From NCBI RefSeq assembly GCF_001598055.1, contig NZ_CP014844.1:124001-188000 (forward strand): a stretch of DNA of 64,000 nt. The letters run 5' to 3'. The position numbers were made by a program, and so were the translations under genes. The notes beneath the pieces were generated by a model. The model did no database searches. It had not been told where the DNA came from and saw only the letters and a program-made list of their open reading frames with translations. The DNA comes from Cupriavidus nantongensis. GTDB lineage: Bacteria > Pseudomonadota > Gammaproteobacteria > Burkholderiales > Burkholderiaceae. This document shows positions 9,083 through 22,501 of this stretch, piece by piece; position 1 is the stretch's first letter; each line of letters starts with the position of its first letter.

Positions 9083-9499
9083 TTACTTCTTCCGACGCAG
9101 ACGGGCAATCGCTGCCAGTTGCGCGGCGGCCACGGCCAGTTCGCTCTGGGCGCGGGCCAGGTCGAGGTCGCTGCTCTGGTTCTGCATCAGCTCCTCGGCG
9201 GCGCGCTTGGCTTCCTGGGCCTTGGCTTCGTCCAGGTCGCCACCGCGGATCGCGGTGTCGGCCAGCACGGTGACGTGCTTGGGTTGCACTTCGAGAATGC
9301 CGCCGGCAACGAACACGAACTCTTCGCTGCCGTCTTCCTTCTCGATGCGCACCGCACCCGGCTGGATGCGCGTGATCAGCGGCGTGTGGCCGGGCAGGAT
9401 GCCCAGCTCACCCGACTCGCCCGGCAGCGCCACGAACTTCGCCTGGCCGGAGAAGATCGACGCTTCCGCGCTGACGACGTCTACAAGAATGGTTGCCAT
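9083..9499 (-). CDS. atpC: ATP synthase F1 subunit epsilon
   Basis: Central-stalk subunit that links gamma to the c-ring and inhibits ATP hydrolysis. The ATG at 9499 ([19 protein letters not shown]) follows AAAGGA and gives 138 aa, the usual size; an in-frame start six codons upstream is rejected. The N-terminal beta-sandwich ([19 protein letters not shown]) and C-terminal helical hairpin ([20 protein letters not shown]) are both visible. It is the last gene of the atp operon, 96 bp after atpD. Confidence 0.95.
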   Translation of the reverse strand: MATILVDVVSAEASIFSGQAKFVALPGESGELGILPGHTPLITRIQPGAVRIEKEDGSEEFVFVAGGILEVQPKHVTVLADTAIRGGDLDEAKAQEAKRAAEELMQNQSSDLDLARAQSELAVAAAQLAAIARLRRKK

Positions 9500-9595
9500 A
9501 TCTGATCCTTTCTCCAATCGCTTCGCTCAAGCGGCAGGCCCGGACCGAACCGGGCCCGCCTTCGCCCCCGCTCGCGCGGGAGCGACAAGCAAGGC

Positions 9596-11032
<1,437 letters not shown>

Positions 11033-11908
11033 TTAGACCGCAGCTGCACCGCTGACGATTTCCGACAGTTCCTTGGTGATCGCGGCCTGACGGGTCTTGT
11101 TGTAGACCAGTTGCAGTTCGCCGATCACGTTCTTGGCGTTGTCGGACGCAGCCTTCATGGCCACCATGCGCGCCGATTGCTCGGACGCCATGTTCTCGGC
11201 CACGGCCTGGTACACCAGCGCCTCGACGTAGCGGACCAGCAGCTCTTCCACGACGGTCTGGGCGTCAGGCTCGTAGATGTAGTCCCACGAGTAGGCGCGC
11301 TTCTCTTCTTCGGTCTGCGACAGCTTGTCGGCGGCGAGCGGCAGCAGCTGCTCAACCATCGGTTCCTGCTTCATCGTGTTGATGAACTTGGTGTACGCCA
11401 CGTACACCGCGTCGACTTCACCATTGGTGAAGGCGTCGAGCTGGACCTTGATCGCGCCGATCAGCTTTTCCAGATGCGGGGTGTCACCGAGGTGCACCAC
11501 GTGCGAAACCACCTTGGCGCCGATCCGGCCCAGGAACTGCATGCCCTTGGTGCCGATGGCGGTGGCTTGCACCTCCACGCCACGGCCTTGCAGGGCCTTC
11601 AGCTCATTGGTCACCGAGCGCAACACGTTCGTGTTCAGGCCGCCGCACAGCCCCTTGTCGGTCGTGACCACGATCATGCCGACGCGCTTGACTTCGCGCT
11701 CCTGCATGAACGGGTGCTTGAACTCGGGGTTGGCCGTAGCCAGGTGCGCCGCAATGTTGCGCACCTTCTCGGCGTAAGGACGGGCGTTGCGCATCCGCTC
11801 CTGCGCCTTGCGCATCTTGGACGCGGCGACCATCTCCATCGCCTTGGTGATCTTGCGCGTGTTCTGCACGCTCTTGATCTTGGTTCGAATCTCTTTCGTT
11901 CCGGCCAT
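11033..11908 (-). CDS. atpG: ATP synthase F1 subunit gamma
   Basis: The rotating central shaft of F1. The 291 aa begin [20 protein letters not shown], the typical N-terminal coiled-coil helix, and end with the long C-terminal helix containing [19 protein letters not shown], which carries the gamma signature. It lies 74 bp after atpA and 33 bp before atpD. Confidence 0.97.
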   Translation of the reverse strand: MAGTKEIRTKIKSVQNTRKITKAMEMVAASKMRKAQERMRNARPYAEKVRNIAAHLATANPEFKHPFMQEREVKRVGMIVVTTDKGLCGGLNTNVLRSVTNELKALQGRGVEVQATAIGTKGMQFLGRIGAKVVSHVVHLGDTPHLEKLIGAIKVQLDAFTNGEVDAVYVAYTKFINTMKQEPMVEQLLPLAADKLSQTEEEKRAYSWDYIYEPDAQTVVEELLVRYVEALVYQAVAENMASEQSARMVAMKAASDNAKNVIGELQLVYNKTRQAAITKELSEIVSGAAAV

Positions 11909-11982
11909 ATCTTCCTCTCCATCCGAACCATCGCCGCGCCGGCGTGAGCCAGGCGCGGCGACGATGTCGTGGAATTACGCGG

Positions 11983-13524
<1,542 letters not shown>

Positions 13525-13562
13525 CACAATGCTCCTAATTCTTCAATCCGCCGGACGGCCGC

Positions 13563-14108
13563 TCAGGCGGCGGTCAGCGCGGTTTGCATGGCTGCCAGGC
13601 GCGCACGCACGGAGGTGTCGAGCACTTCGTCGCCAACCTTGACGCTGACGCCGCCGATCAGGGACGGGTCCACCGCCACCTGCGCGTACAGCTTGCGGCC
13701 GAACTTGCGTTCGAGGGCGGCGACGAGGTCGTTCAGCTGACCATCTTCCAGCGGGAAGGCGCTGGTGATTTCAACGTCGGACGACCCTTCGCGGGCGTTC
13801 TTGAGCGCATGGAACTGTTCGGCGATGTCGGGCATCACCGTCAGGCGGTTGTTGTCCACCAGCAGTTGCACGAAGCGGCGCGCTTCGTCGCTGACCGGGG
13901 ACTTCAGCACCGACAGGAACAGTTCAACCAGCTTGGCGCCGGGAACGTTCGGATCGTCGGCGACCGCCTTCATGTCGGGATTGGCGGCAACCTGCCCCAT
14001 TTCCGACACCAGCTCGGACCATGCACCCAGGTTGCCTGCGCTCGATTCGCTGGCGACGCGGAACAGCGCCTCAGCGTAGGGACGGGCAATGGTTGCGGTT
14101 TCAGCCAT
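13563..14108 (-). CDS. atpH: ATP synthase F1 subunit delta
   Basis: Peripheral-stalk protein that clamps the b-dimer to the top of F1. The 181 aa show the N-terminal helical bundle ([15 protein letters not shown]) and the C-terminal signature ending [20 protein letters not shown]. It starts 2 bp after the atpF stop, which suggests translational coupling. Confidence 0.96.
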   Translation of the reverse strand: MAETATIARPYAEALFRVASESSAGNLGAWSELVSEMGQVAANPDMKAVADDPNVPGAKLVELFLSVLKSPVSDEARRFVQLLVDNNRLTVMPDIAEQFHALKNAREGSSDVEITSAFPLEDGQLNDLVAALERKFGRKLYAQVAVDPSLIGGVSVKVGDEVLDTSVRARLAAMQTALTAA

Positions 14109-14110
14109 GA

Positions 14111-14581
14111 TTAGAGCTCAGCCTTGAGTTGATTGAGCAGGTCGTTGTGGACCTGCGCGTTCACTTCACGCTTGAGGATCTGCTCGGCACCCTTGACGGC
14201 CAGCACGGCGACCTGGTCGCGCAGTTCTTCGCGCGCGCGGGTGACCTGCTGTTCGGCTTCGGCCTTGGCCTGGGCAATGATGCGTGCGGCTTCTGCCTGG
14301 GCGTTCTGCTTGATCTCGTCGGCCGTCAGCTGGGCGCGCTTCTCGGCGTCAGCGACACGTTGAGCGCCTTCGGTGCGGGCTTCGGCCATGGCCTGGTCCA
14401 CACGCTTGTTGGCGAGTTCGAGCTCGGCCTTGCCCTTCTCGGCAGCGGCGAGGCCATCGGCGATCTTCTTTGCGCGTTCGTCGAGCGCCTTCACCAGCGG
14501 CGGCCAAATGAATTTGGCAACAACCCACCACAGGATGAAGAACACGACCATCTGCGCAAAAAACGTTGCGTTCAGATTCAT
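14111..14581 (-). CDS. atpF: ATP synthase F0 subunit b
   Basis: Membrane-anchored peripheral stalk. One N-terminal transmembrane helix ([20 protein letters not shown]) is followed by a long charged Ala/Glu/Lys-rich coiled coil. The 156-aa length is standard. It sits between atpE and atpH as usual. Confidence 0.96.
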   Translation of the reverse strand: MNLNATFFAQMVVFFILWWVVAKFIWPPLVKALDERAKKIADGLAAAEKGKAELELANKRVDQAMAEARTEGAQRVADAEKRAQLTADEIKQNAQAEAARIIAQAKAEAEQQVTRAREELRDQVAVLAVKGAEQILKREVNAQVHNDLLNQLKAEL

Positions 14582-14680
14582 GGTGTGTTCCTTTCGGTAA
14601 TCAAACTACAGATAAATGCACAAAAGGCGGCCAGGCTGGTGGCCCGCGCCGCCCGTCAGCATCATGCAGACCGAAAAGAA

Positions 14681-14962
<282 letters not shown>

Positions 14963-15018
14963 TTAGAGAGACTTAGAACCAAAAAACCAAAAAACCAAAA
15001 ACCGGAAACTTGCAGTGA

Positions 15019-15885
15019 TCAGTGGTGATCGTGAGCCTGGCCGATGTACACCAGCGTCAGCATCATGAAAATGAAGGCCTGCAGCAGGACGATCAGGATG
15101 TGGAAGATCGCCCAGACCGCACCGGCCACGACATGGCCGACAAAGCCCAGCGCCGACAGGTCCGCGCCGAACGTCCAGATCGAACCCAGCAGCGCGATCA
15201 GCAGGAACACCAGTTCGCCGGCGTACATGTTGCCGAACAACCGCATGCCCAGCGACACGGCCTTGGCCAGGAATTCGATGATGTTCAGGACCAGGTTGAA
15301 CGGGGCCAGGTACCACTTGGCACCGAACGGGGCCGAGAACAGCTCGTGCATGAAGCCGCCCGCGCCCTTGATCTTGAAGCTGTAGTAGATCATCAGCACC
15401 AGCACGGCGCACGACATGCCCAGCGTGCCGTTCAGGTCGGCCGTGGCCACAGCGCGGTGGTGGGGGATATGGATGTGGAAGATCTCGAGGACCTTGTTCA
15501 GGCCGGTGACCCAGTCGACCGGGATCAGGTCGATCGCGTTCATCATGGTGATCCAGCAGAACACCATCAGCGCCAGCGGGGCGATCCACGAACGGTCGCC
15601 ATGGATGATGCCCTTGGCCTGGTCGTCGACCATCTCGACGATCATCTCGACGAAGGCCTGGAAGCGGCCCGGCACGCCGGCGGTGACGCGGCGCGCGGCG
15701 GCATACAGGAACAGCACGGCAATGGCGCCGCACAGCACCGACCAGAACACCGTGTCGTAGTTGATCACGGAGAAATCGACCACCGACGCCTGCTTGCCGC
15801 CGACCGAGTTCAAGTTCTGCAAGTGTTCGGCGATATAGCCGGAGGGTGTCAGCACGTGTTCCGCGCTTTGGGTAGCTTCTGCCAT
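15019..15885 (-). CDS. atpB: ATP synthase F0 subunit a
   Basis: Membrane stator that forms the proton half-channels against the c-ring. The ATG at 15885 ([18 protein letters not shown]) gives 288 aa; longer open frame upstream is non-coding. Several hydrophobic segments are seen, including the conserved [18 protein letters not shown] helix, which contains the essential channel arginine. It is 243 bp downstream of atpI. Confidence 0.96.
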   Translation of the reverse strand: MAEATQSAEHVLTPSGYIAEHLQNLNSVGGKQASVVDFSVINYDTVFWSVLCGAIAVLFLYAAARRVTAGVPGRFQAFVEMIVEMVDDQAKGIIHGDRSWIAPLALMVFCWITMMNAIDLIPVDWVTGLNKVLEIFHIHIPHHRAVATADLNGTLGMSCAVLVLMIYYSFKIKGAGGFMHELFSAPFGAKWYLAPFNLVLNIIEFLAKAVSLGMRLFGNMYAGELVFLLIALLGSIWTFGADLSALGFVGHVVAGAVWAIFHILIVLLQAFIFMMLTLVYIGQAHDHH

Positions 15886-16128
15886 TGTCGAATCGAACGG
15901 TATATTGCGAAATCTTCGGGCCGCGCGCCGCTGTTCTGTGCAGCGCCCGGTACGCGTCTTGCATTGCCTTCGGCGGATTCGCCGGTCACCGCGATGCAAG
16001 CGGGTTTCCAACCTTTACCGTGCCCGGTGCCAGCGCCATGCAACCCGCCGCAGCCGTCACGGAAAACTCTTGATATTCCGTCTTGGTGCCACCACTTGCA
16101 AAGGAAGCACCGTTTTCGAGCAGCGGTC

Positions 16129-16635
16129 CTAGCGCAAGGCCAGGGCCACCACCCAGTATGTCTTCAGCGCCAGCAGGAACGTGACCAGCATCGGCACCCA
16201 GCGCAGATCGCGGTACAGCACCACGACCAGCACCAGCAGCGCCACCGTGGCAAAGACCTTGATCGCCTCGCCCAACACCAGTCCGCCCACCGAAGCGCGA
16301 TCGCGCGCCAGCCACAGGCGGAAGGCGAAGAACCCGCTCGGCACGAAGCACACCATGCCGCCGAACAGCGCCGACCATCCATATGGCCCCGGCTCCTTCG
16401 CAAACAGCGCCCAGCACAGTGCCGACAGCAGGGAAACCGCCACCTGCGCCAGGACAACCTTGCCCGGGGTCATGCGCGAAGGACGCAGCGCGCGCTCGCC
16501 AAACAGCGTCACCGCCTCGGCATGCGACAGCGGATCGACAGCCTCTTCCTCACGGTCCGCGCCTTCTTTCCAGTCGTCCCAGTCATCTTCCTGACGGGAC
16601 CCGGCGCCTCGTTGCTGACGGTCTCGCACCACCAC
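16129..16635 (-). CDS. atpI: ATP synthase subunit I (AtpI)
   Basis: Small membrane protein that assists c-ring assembly and is not part of the finished enzyme. A charged N-terminal stretch is followed by four hydrophobic segments, the usual AtpI topology. The start is a GTG at 16635 giving 168 aa; an internal start near the first membrane segment cannot be excluded. It is the first gene of the atp operon, with a promoter candidate about 60 bp upstream. Confidence 0.85.
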   Translation of the reverse strand: MVVRDRQQRGAGSRQEDDWDDWKEGADREEEAVDPLSHAEAVTLFGERALRPSRMTPGKVVLAQVAVSLLSALCWALFAKEPGPYGWSALFGGMVCFVPSGFFAFRLWLARDRASVGGLVLGEAIKVFATVALLVLVVVLYRDLRWVPMLVTFLLALKTYWVVALALR

Positions 16636-16952
16636 CTGCCTGCCTTATCCGGGCCGGAACTTTTCGGCCCGACCAGAATTCAAACCGCACGATTTTAAGG
16701 GGAACTACTGATTCGCGTCAATCTGCTTACATTTACCTTGCAGTGCGTTGCGCACAACGGTTGCCATCACGATTGCATGATGGCTGCGCAAAAATTGCGC
16801 GGCAATGACGTTTGACGTAATTGGATTGCGCAGTGAACCCTGCGCATGATGGGGGATTACCGGTCCGCCACAAGGTATACCGGGGATCGACCCGGCCAGT
16901 GCTGCGTGCGCGCAACAGTCACCGCAGCAATGGCCGTTAATCGCGCAGTAAA
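16636..16952. other. Intergenic region parB-atpI with serial dyads
   Basis: No gene is seen in 317 bp. Besides the atp promoter candidate it holds three inverted repeats between 16763 and 16845. These are GCCATCA/TGATGGC, GCGCAA-aaa-TTGCGC and GCGCAG-tgaacc-CTGCGC, and the motif TGCGCA recurs. No T-tract follows them, so they are not plain terminators. Confidence 0.5.
16692..16721 (-). promoter_or_regulatory. Candidate sigma-70 promoter of the atp operon
   Basis: On the minus strand, TTGACG (16721-16716) is followed after 18 bp by TAAAAT (16697-16692), a good match to -35/-10 boxes, 57 bp upstream of the atpI start. Confidence 0.5.
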
Positions 16953-17855
16953 TCAGGCAGCCTGCTGCCCTTCGCGCGATTCGCGCAGGCGCGTCAGCAC
17001 CCCTTCAAGGGCATCGTTGTTGCTGAAGTGGATCGTCAGCTGGCCCTTGCCGCGTGGCGACAGCTTGATCTGCACCGCCAGCCCGAGCGCATCCGACAAC
17101 TCCTCTTCCAGCCGCGCCACGTCGCGCACATTGGTGCCGCCCTTCTGCTTGAGCGACTTCAGGTCGAACGGCTTGAGCGTAGACGCCACCAGCTTCTCGG
17201 TCTCACGCACCGACAGCCGCTTGTTGACGATCTGGTTGGCCAGCGTGATCTGGTTGGCACCATCCACCGCCAGCAGCGCGCGCGCGTGGCCCATGTCGAG
17301 GTCGCCGGCCATCAGCATGGTCTGCACCGGCGCGGCCAGGTTCAGCAGGCGCAGCAGGTTCGACACCGCGCTGCGCGAGCGGCCCACCGACTCGGCCGCC
17401 TGCTCGTGCGTGAAACTGAACTCGCGGATCAGCCGCATGATGCCCTGCGCTTCTTCCAGCGGATTCAGGTCTTCGCGCTGGATGTTCTCGATCAGCGCCA
17501 TCGCCGCCGCGGCTTCGTCGGCCACGTCCTTGACCAGCACCGGCACCTTGTCCAGCCCGGCCAGTTTGGACGCGCGGAAGCGCCGCTCGCCGGCAATGAT
17601 CTCGTAGCGGTCGGGTTCGGCCACGCGCCGCACCAGGATCGGCTGCATCAGCCCCTGGGCGCGGATGCTCGCGGCCAATTCCTGCAGCGCGCCCTCGTCC
17701 ATGCGCGTGCGCGGCTGGTACTTGCCCGGCTGCAGCTGGTTCAGGTTCAGCACGGTGGGCGCGCCCTCCTGCTTGACCGACTCGACGATTTCGGCGGGCC
17801 CGCCCAACAGCGCTTCGAGGCCGCGGCCCAGGCCCTTCTTCTTTGCAGTGCTCAT
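16953..17855 (-). CDS. parB: Chromosome-partitioning protein ParB
   Basis: Binds parS, spreads along DNA as a CTP-dependent clamp and recruits SMC to the origin region. The 300 aa show the N-terminal CTPase region with GERRFRASKLAGLDKVPVLV, the central helix-turn-helix domain (SFTHEQAAESVGRSRSAVSN), and a C-terminal dimerisation domain ending in a conserved basic/hydrophobic stretch. It lies 16 bp after parA, and four parS sites lie 2-5 kb upstream. Confidence 0.97.
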   Translation of the reverse strand: MSTAKKKGLGRGLEALLGGPAEIVESVKQEGAPTVLNLNQLQPGKYQPRTRMDEGALQELAASIRAQGLMQPILVRRVAEPDRYEIIAGERRFRASKLAGLDKVPVLVKDVADEAAAAMALIENIQREDLNPLEEAQGIMRLIREFSFTHEQAAESVGRSRSAVSNLLRLLNLAAPVQTMLMAGDLDMGHARALLAVDGANQITLANQIVNKRLSVRETEKLVASTLKPFDLKSLKQKGGTNVRDVARLEEELSDALGLAVQIKLSPRGKGQLTIHFSNNDALEGVLTRLRESREGQQAA

Positions 17856-17871
17856 GCTCTTGCCCTCTCCT

Positions 17872-18645
17872 TCAGCCCAGCTGCCGGACCCGCGCGATCA
17901 TCTCGGCGCCGAAGTCCAGGTACGCCTTGGCGCCCTTCGATGACGGATCGAACGCCACGCCCGGCATGCCATAGGACGGTGCCTCGGCCAGCCGCACATT
18001 GCGCGGAATCAGGGTTTTGAAGACCTTTTCACCGAAGTGCGATTCCAGTTGCGCCGACACCTGCTGCTGCAGCGTCACGCGCGGATCGAACATCACGCGC
18101 AGCAGGCCGATCACCTGCAGGTCGCGGTTCAGGTTGGCGTGCACCTGCTTGATGGTATTGACCAGGTCCGACAGCCCTTCCAGCGCAAAGTACTCGCACT
18201 GCATCGGCACGATCACGCCGTGCGCCGCGCACAGGCCGTTCAGCGTCAGCAGCGACAGCGACGGCGGGCAATCGATCAGCACGAAGTCATAGTCGCCGTC
18301 GACCTCCGCGATCGCCTGGCGCAGCCGGCGCTCGCGCTGGTCCAGCTCGACCAGTTCCACTTCCGCACCGGCCAGTTCGCGGTTGGCCGGCAGCACATCG
18401 TACTTGCCGGTTTCGGAACGCTGGCGCGCCTGGGCGATGCCGGCCAGGCCGACCAGCACCTGGTACACGCTGGTTTCCAGCGCCTGCTTGTCGATGCCGG
18501 AGCCCATCGAGGCATTGCCCTGCGGGTCCAGGTCGACCAGCAGCACGCGCTGGCCTTGCGCCGCCAGGCCAGCGGCAAGGTTCACCGTGGTGGTGGTCTT
18601 GCCTACCCCGCCCTTCTGGTTTGCGATCACGAATACCTTGGCCAT
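17872..18645 (-). CDS. parA: Chromosome-partitioning ATPase ParA (Soj)
   Basis: A deviant-Walker ATPase that moves ParB-parS complexes over the nucleoid. The N-terminus MAKVFVIANQKGGVGKTTTT holds the deviant Walker A, followed by VDLDPQGN and DFVLIDCPPSLSLLTLN. The ATG at 18645 has AGGAG just upstream and gives 257 aa; an ATG eight codons earlier is in frame but has no better ribosome site. It is in an operon with rsmG upstream (85 bp) and parB downstream. Confidence 0.97.
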   Translation of the reverse strand: MAKVFVIANQKGGVGKTTTTVNLAAGLAAQGQRVLLVDLDPQGNASMGSGIDKQALETSVYQVLVGLAGIAQARQRSETGKYDVLPANRELAGAEVELVELDQRERRLRQAIAEVDGDYDFVLIDCPPSLSLLTLNGLCAAHGVIVPMQCEYFALEGLSDLVNTIKQVHANLNRDLQVIGLLRVMFDPRVTLQQQVSAQLESHFGEKVFKTLIPRNVRLAEAPSYGMPGVAFDPSSKGAKAYLDFGAEMIARVRQLG

Positions 18646-18730
18646 AAGCTCCTGCGGCTCCTGCTTCAAATCATCCGGCCAGCACGCGGCTGGCAGTTCG
18701 CGGCGCGCTTGCGCGGCGCCGCGGCGTAGG

Positions 18731-19432
18731 TCATGCGGGGGCGCCCTCGCGGCGCGACAACACCACCAGGTGGCGCTCCGCCTCCAGCCCGGGAACGGTC
18801 AGCCGCGGCACGGCGTCGACCTGCCATTGCGCCATCAACCCGGCGGCTTCCATACGGTCCAGCTCGGCCTGCGGATACACCCCCTTCATCGCGATCAGCT
18901 TGCCGCGCGGCGCCAGCAGCTGGCCCGACAGGCTGACGAAATCCGTCAGCTCGGCAAATGCGCGCGAGGTGATCACGGCAAAGCCGTCGGCATCGTCGAG
19001 CTTCTCCACCGGGCCCCAATGCGCGGCGGCATTCGACAAGCCCAGCTGGGCGCGGCACTGGGTCAGGAAAGCCGTCTTCTTCTGCACGATGTCGACCATC
19101 AGCACCGATACCTCCGGACAGGCGATGGCCAGCGGCAGGCCCGGCATGCCGCCACCGGAGCCGACATCGAGCACCCTGCCCCGCGCCGGCGCATCGACCT
19201 CGGCAGCCCTGGCGGCTGCGGCCAGCGCCGGGACCGCGGCAAGCGAATCCAGCAGGTGATGCGTAAGCATCTCGTCGGGATGGCGGATGGCGGTCAGGTT
19301 GTAGACGCCATTCCATTTGCGCAGCAGCGCCAGGTAGGCGAACAGCGTGTCGATCCGGTCCGGCGCCAGGGCCAGCCCGATCTCGGCCAGGCCGGCTTCA
19401 AGGCGACGACGCTGCGTGGCGTCGTCGGTCAT
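18731..19432 (-). CDS. rsmG: 16S rRNA (guanine-527-N7)-methyltransferase RsmG (GidB)
   Basis: Uses S-adenosylmethionine to methylate N7 of G527 in 16S rRNA; its loss gives low-level streptomycin resistance in many bacteria. The SAM-binding motif RVLDVGSGGGMPGLPLA is clear, as is the conserved N-terminal NLTAIR. The ATG at 19432 gives 233 aa. A GTG at 19453, immediately after the mnmG stop, would add seven residues and cannot be excluded. It lies 23 bp after mnmG. Confidence 0.95.
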   Translation of the reverse strand: MTDDATQRRRLEAGLAEIGLALAPDRIDTLFAYLALLRKWNGVYNLTAIRHPDEMLTHHLLDSLAAVPALAAAARAAEVDAPARGRVLDVGSGGGMPGLPLAIACPEVSVLMVDIVQKKTAFLTQCRAQLGLSNAAAHWGPVEKLDDADGFAVITSRAFAELTDFVSLSGQLLAPRGKLIAMKGVYPQAELDRMEAAGLMAQWQVDAVPRLTVPGLEAERHLVVLSRREGAPA

Positions 19433-19455
19433 GGTCGGTCGCGGTGCGGGCACTC

Positions 19456-21414
19456 TCAGGCAGCCTCTTCACCGTTGCCGGACGATGTGCCGGCGTCCGC
19501 GCGGCCGCGGCCCAGCCCCTTCTTCTTCAGGTGTACCAACAGCAGCGAGACCGCCGCCGGCGTCACACCCGAGATGCGCGATGCCTGGCCCAGGGTTTCC
19601 GGGCGATGCTGGTTCAGCTTCTGGCTGACTTCAAAACCCAGCCCGCGCACTTCGGTGTAATCCAGCCCTTCCGGCAGGCGCGTCGATTCGTTGGCTTCCA
19701 GCTTGTCGACTTCAGCCGCCTGGCGGGCGATATAGCCGTGATACTTGATGCCGATCTCGATCTGCTCGCGAATCTGCTCCGCCAGCATCGGCTCCGCATC
19801 CAGCGGGGCCTCGGGCGCGTGGCGACCACCCTGCAGTGCCATCAGGGCTTCATAGCTGACTTCCGGGCGACGCAGCAGGTCGGCCAGGCTGTACTCGCGC
19901 TCGATCGGCTTGCCCAGCAGCGGCACCGCCTCTTCGGCCGGCAGCATCGCCGGGTTCACCCAGGTGCTCTTCAGGCGCTCTGTTTCACGTGAAACAGCGT
20001 CGCGCTTGCGGTTGAACGCGTCCCAGCGCGCATCGTCGACCACGCCCAGTTCACGGCCAACCTCTGTCAGCCGCATGTCGGCGTTGTCTTCCCGCAGGCT
20101 CAGGCGGAACTCCGCCCGGCTAGTGAACATCCGATACGGCTCGGTCACGCCACGCGTGATCAGGTCATCGACGAGTACGCCGAGGTAGGCCTGGTCGCGG
20201 CGTGGCGTCCACGGATCGCGCTCGCGTACGTAGCAACCGGCACTGATACCGGCCAGCAGGCCCTGCGCCGCGGCTTCTTCATAGCCGGTCGTGCCATTGA
20301 TCTGGCCGGCGAAGAACAGGCCCCGAATCGCCTTGCTCTCCAGCGATGCCTTCAGTCCGCGGGGATCGAAGTAGTCATATTCGATCGCATAGCCAGGACG
20401 CAGGATATGGGCGTTCTCCAGGCCGCGGATCGAGTGCACCAGTTCCAGCTGCACGTCGAACGGCAGGCTGGTCGAGATCCCGTTGGGATAGAACTCGTTG
20501 GTGGTCAGGCCTTCCGGCTCCAGGAAGATCTGATGGCTTTCCTTGCTGGCAAAGCGATGGATCTTGTCCTCGATGCTGGGGCAGTAACGCGGCCCTACCC
20601 CCTCGATCACGCCGGTGTACATCGGCGAGCGGTCCAGCCCGCCGCGGATGATGTCGTGGGTACGGCTGTTGGTATGGGTAATCCAGCACGGCAGTTGCTG
20701 CGGGTGCTGTTCGGGCCGGCCCAGGAACGAGAACACCGGCACGGGATCGAGGTCGCCGGGCTGCTCTTCCATCACCGAAAAATCGATGGTGCGCCCGTCG
20801 ATGCGCGGCGGCGTACCCGTCTTCAGGCGGCCCTGCGGCAGCTTCAGGTCCTTCAGGCGTGCCGACAGCGACACCGCGGCCGGATCGCCGGCGCGGCCGC
20901 CGGTGTAGTTGTCCAGCCCAACATGGATCTTGCCGTCCAGGAAGGTGCCGGCGGTCAACACCACCGCGCGTGCGCGGAAGGCGATGCCGACCTGCGTCAT
21001 GGCGCCGACGACACGGTCGCCCTCCACCATCAGGTCGTCGACGGCCTGCTGGAACAGCATCAGGTTCGGCTGGTTTTCCAGCCGGGTGCGGATCGCCTTC
21101 CGATACAACACCCGATCGGCCTGGGCGCGCGTGGCACGCACGGCCGGTCCCTTGCTGGAGTTCAGGATGCGGAACTGGATGCCGGCCTCGTCCGTGGCGG
21201 CCGCCATGGCACCGCCCATGGCGTCCACTTCCTTGACCAGATGCCCCTTGCCGATGCCCCCGATCGACGGGTTGCAGCTCATCTGCCCAAGCGTCTCGAT
21301 GTTATGGGTCAGCAGCAGCGTCTGGCAGCCCATGCGGGCCGCAGCAAGGGCGGCTTCAGTGCCGGCATGGCCACCGCCGACGACGATGACATCGAATTCT
21401 TTCGGGTAAAGCAT
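19456..21414 (-). CDS. mnmG: tRNA uridine-5-carboxymethylaminomethyl modification enzyme MnmG (GidA)
   Basis: With MnmE it builds the cmnm5 group on wobble U34 of certain tRNAs, using FAD. The FAD-binding N-terminus [20 protein letters not shown] and the GidA signatures [15 protein letters not shown] and [15 protein letters not shown] are visible. The ATG at 21414 follows a strong GGAGGAGG and gives 652 aa. A perfect parS site (19981-19996) is embedded in the coding sequence, where it encodes CFT-type residues in another frame but is read through here. Confidence 0.97.
   Translation of the reverse strand: MLYPKEFDVIVVGGGHAGTEAALAAARMGCQTLLLTHNIETLGQMSCNPSIGGIGKGHLVKEVDAMGGAMAAATDEAGIQFRILNSSKGPAVRATRAQADRVLYRKAIRTRLENQPNLMLFQQAVDDLMVEGDRVVGAMTQVGIAFRARAVVLTAGTFLDGKIHVGLDNYTGGRAGDPAAVSLSARLKDLKLPQGRLKTGTPPRIDGRTIDFSVMEEQPGDLDPVPVFSFLGRPEQHPQQLPCWITHTNSRTHDIIRGGLDRSPMYTGVIEGVGPRYCPSIEDKIHRFASKESHQIFLEPEGLTTNEFYPNGISTSLPFDVQLELVHSIRGLENAHILRPGYAIEYDYFDPRGLKASLESKAIRGLFFAGQINGTTGYEEAAAQGLLAGISAGCYVRERDPWTPRRDQAYLGVLVDDLITRGVTEPYRMFTSRAEFRLSLREDNADMRLTEVGRELGVVDDARWDAFNRKRDAVSRETERLKSTWVNPAMLPAEEAVPLLGKPIEREYSLADLLRRPEVSYEALMALQGGRHAPEAPLDAEPMLAEQIREQIEIGIKYHGYIARQAAEVDKLEANESTRLPEGLDYTEVRGLGFEVSQKLNQHRPETLGQASRISGVTPAAVSLLLVHLKKKGLGRGRADAGTSSGNGEEAA
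19981..19996. promoter_or_regulatory. parS: parS site inside mnmG
   Basis: TGTTTCACGTGAAACA is a perfect 16-bp palindrome identical to the bacterial parS consensus TGTTNCACGTGAAACA, about 2.1 kb from parB. Confidence 0.9.
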
Positions 21415-21501
21415 GGGACACCTCCTCCGGGAGGCTGGCGGGAAAATACGGGAATGCGAAATTATAGCGGCATTCGAGTTATCGCTTTCCCACCGACACC
21501 A

Positions 21502-21517
21502 TGTTTCACGTGAAACA
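21502..21517. promoter_or_regulatory. parS: parS site upstream of mnmG
   Basis: TGTTTCACGTGAAACA, the first of three copies within 118 bp between mnmG and the formylglutamate amidohydrolase gene. Confidence 0.9.
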
Positions 21518-21559
21518 TGGCGCTTTCGGTACGCCGCCAGTCGCCTGGAAACGACGTTG

Positions 21560-21575
21560 TGTTTCACGTGAAACA
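21560..21575. promoter_or_regulatory. parS: parS site, second intergenic copy
   Basis: TGTTTCACGTGAAACA, 58 bp from the previous copy (start to start). Confidence 0.9.
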
Positions 21576-21576
21576 A

Positions 21577-21599
21577 AAAGACCGGGCACAAGGCCCGGC
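21577..21599 (-). terminator. Terminator of the amidohydrolase / Bug transcript
   Basis: On the minus strand a CCGGGC / GCCCGG hairpin (21582-21598) is followed by TCTTTTTG. It lies between two parS copies and about 30 bp after the amidohydrolase stop. Confidence 0.7.
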
Positions 21600-21603
21600 C
21601 AGA

Positions 21604-21619
21604 TGTTTCACGTGGAACA
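21604..21619. promoter_or_regulatory. parS: parS site, third intergenic copy (one mismatch)
   Basis: TGTTTCACGTGGAACA, the complement of TGTTCCACGTGAAACA, which still fits the consensus with C at the degenerate position. It lies just downstream of the amidohydrolase stop. Confidence 0.85.
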
Positions 21620-21625
21620 AGCGCC

Positions 21626-22498
21626 TCAGAGCTGTGAACGGATATAGGCCGCCACTTGCCCGGTCAGCTTGCCCAGATCGCGCTGCAGCGAAGCGAAGCC
21701 GGCGTTGCGCTCGCGAGTCACTTCGTCCATGTACAGCGGACGCCGGATCTCGATCTGCAGGCTGTTGCGCCGCTCCGCCGGACGCCCGATCTGCGCGATC
21801 AACTGCACGCCCTTGTAGGGATCGTTGCGCGCCACGGTGTAGCCCATGCCGCGCAGTTCCCGCTCGACCAGGTCGACCAGCCCCGGCTCGCAGGTGGTGC
21901 CATCGCGATCGCCGAGCACAAAGTCCGCGAGCGGATGCGGGCTGGCGATCTTCAGGCGCTCGTAAGCGTTGTTGGGCATGGAGTGCAGGTTCAGGTGCCA
22001 GAGCGCGCCAAAGCGCGCGTAAGCGCCCTCCACGGCCTCGGCCAGCGCCGCATGGTACGGCCGATAGTAGCGCTCGATACGGGCCTGCACTTCCGCGACC
22101 GACAGCCGCCGGTCATAGATCGGCGTGGCCGCGTCGATCCGGCTCCAGATCAGCCCGTAGCCCAGCTGCGTCTTCGGCCCCGGGGCCAGCGGCACCGGCC
22201 AGGCGCCGTCGAGCTGGGCCGGGTCGATGTCATCGGCCATCCGGTTCGGATCGATATAGACGCGCGGGAAGGTCGCCGCCAGCAGCGTACCGCCCACCGC
22301 GGGCACGGCCTGCCACAGCGCGTCCACATGCGTATCCTCGCCGCCGCGCAGGCGTGCTGCCGGCACCGCGGCACCAAAGTCTGCCGGGTAGGCGGTCCCG
22401 CTATGCGGGGAGTCGCACACCAGCGGCAGGGCCTCCCCTTCCGGCAGGTGCACGATCACCGGCGGCAGCGCGGCTGCCTGCTTGCTTGCTTCCGCCAT
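21626..22498 (-). CDS. N-formylglutamate amidohydrolase family protein (HutG-like)
   Basis: Likely hydrolyses N-formylglutamate to formate and glutamate, the last step of one histidine-degradation route. The 290 aa match the FGase family, with conserved [12 protein letters not shown] near the N-terminus, a [10 protein letters not shown] metal-site-like block, and [10 protein letters not shown]. No other hut gene is visible, so the link to histidine is by family only. It starts 3 bp after the Bug protein stop, so the two are co-transcribed. Confidence 0.8.
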   Translation of the reverse strand: MAEASKQAAALPPVIVHLPEGEALPLVCDSPHSGTAYPADFGAAVPAARLRGGEDTHVDALWQAVPAVGGTLLAATFPRVYIDPNRMADDIDPAQLDGAWPVPLAPGPKTQLGYGLIWSRIDAATPIYDRRLSVAEVQARIERYYRPYHAALAEAVEGAYARFGALWHLNLHSMPNNAYERLKIASPHPLADFVLGDRDGTTCEPGLVDLVERELRGMGYTVARNDPYKGVQLIAQIGRPAERRNSLQIEIRRPLYMDEVTRERNAGFASLQRDLGKLTGQVAAYIRSQL

Positions 22499-22501
22499 GC
22501 C

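Noticed and set aside
8599..9108. 169-codon minus-strand frame in the gene-free region downstream of atpC
   Set aside because: It would run through the atp terminator and overlap atpC; the translation has no recognisable features, and the region is better explained by RNA hairpins.
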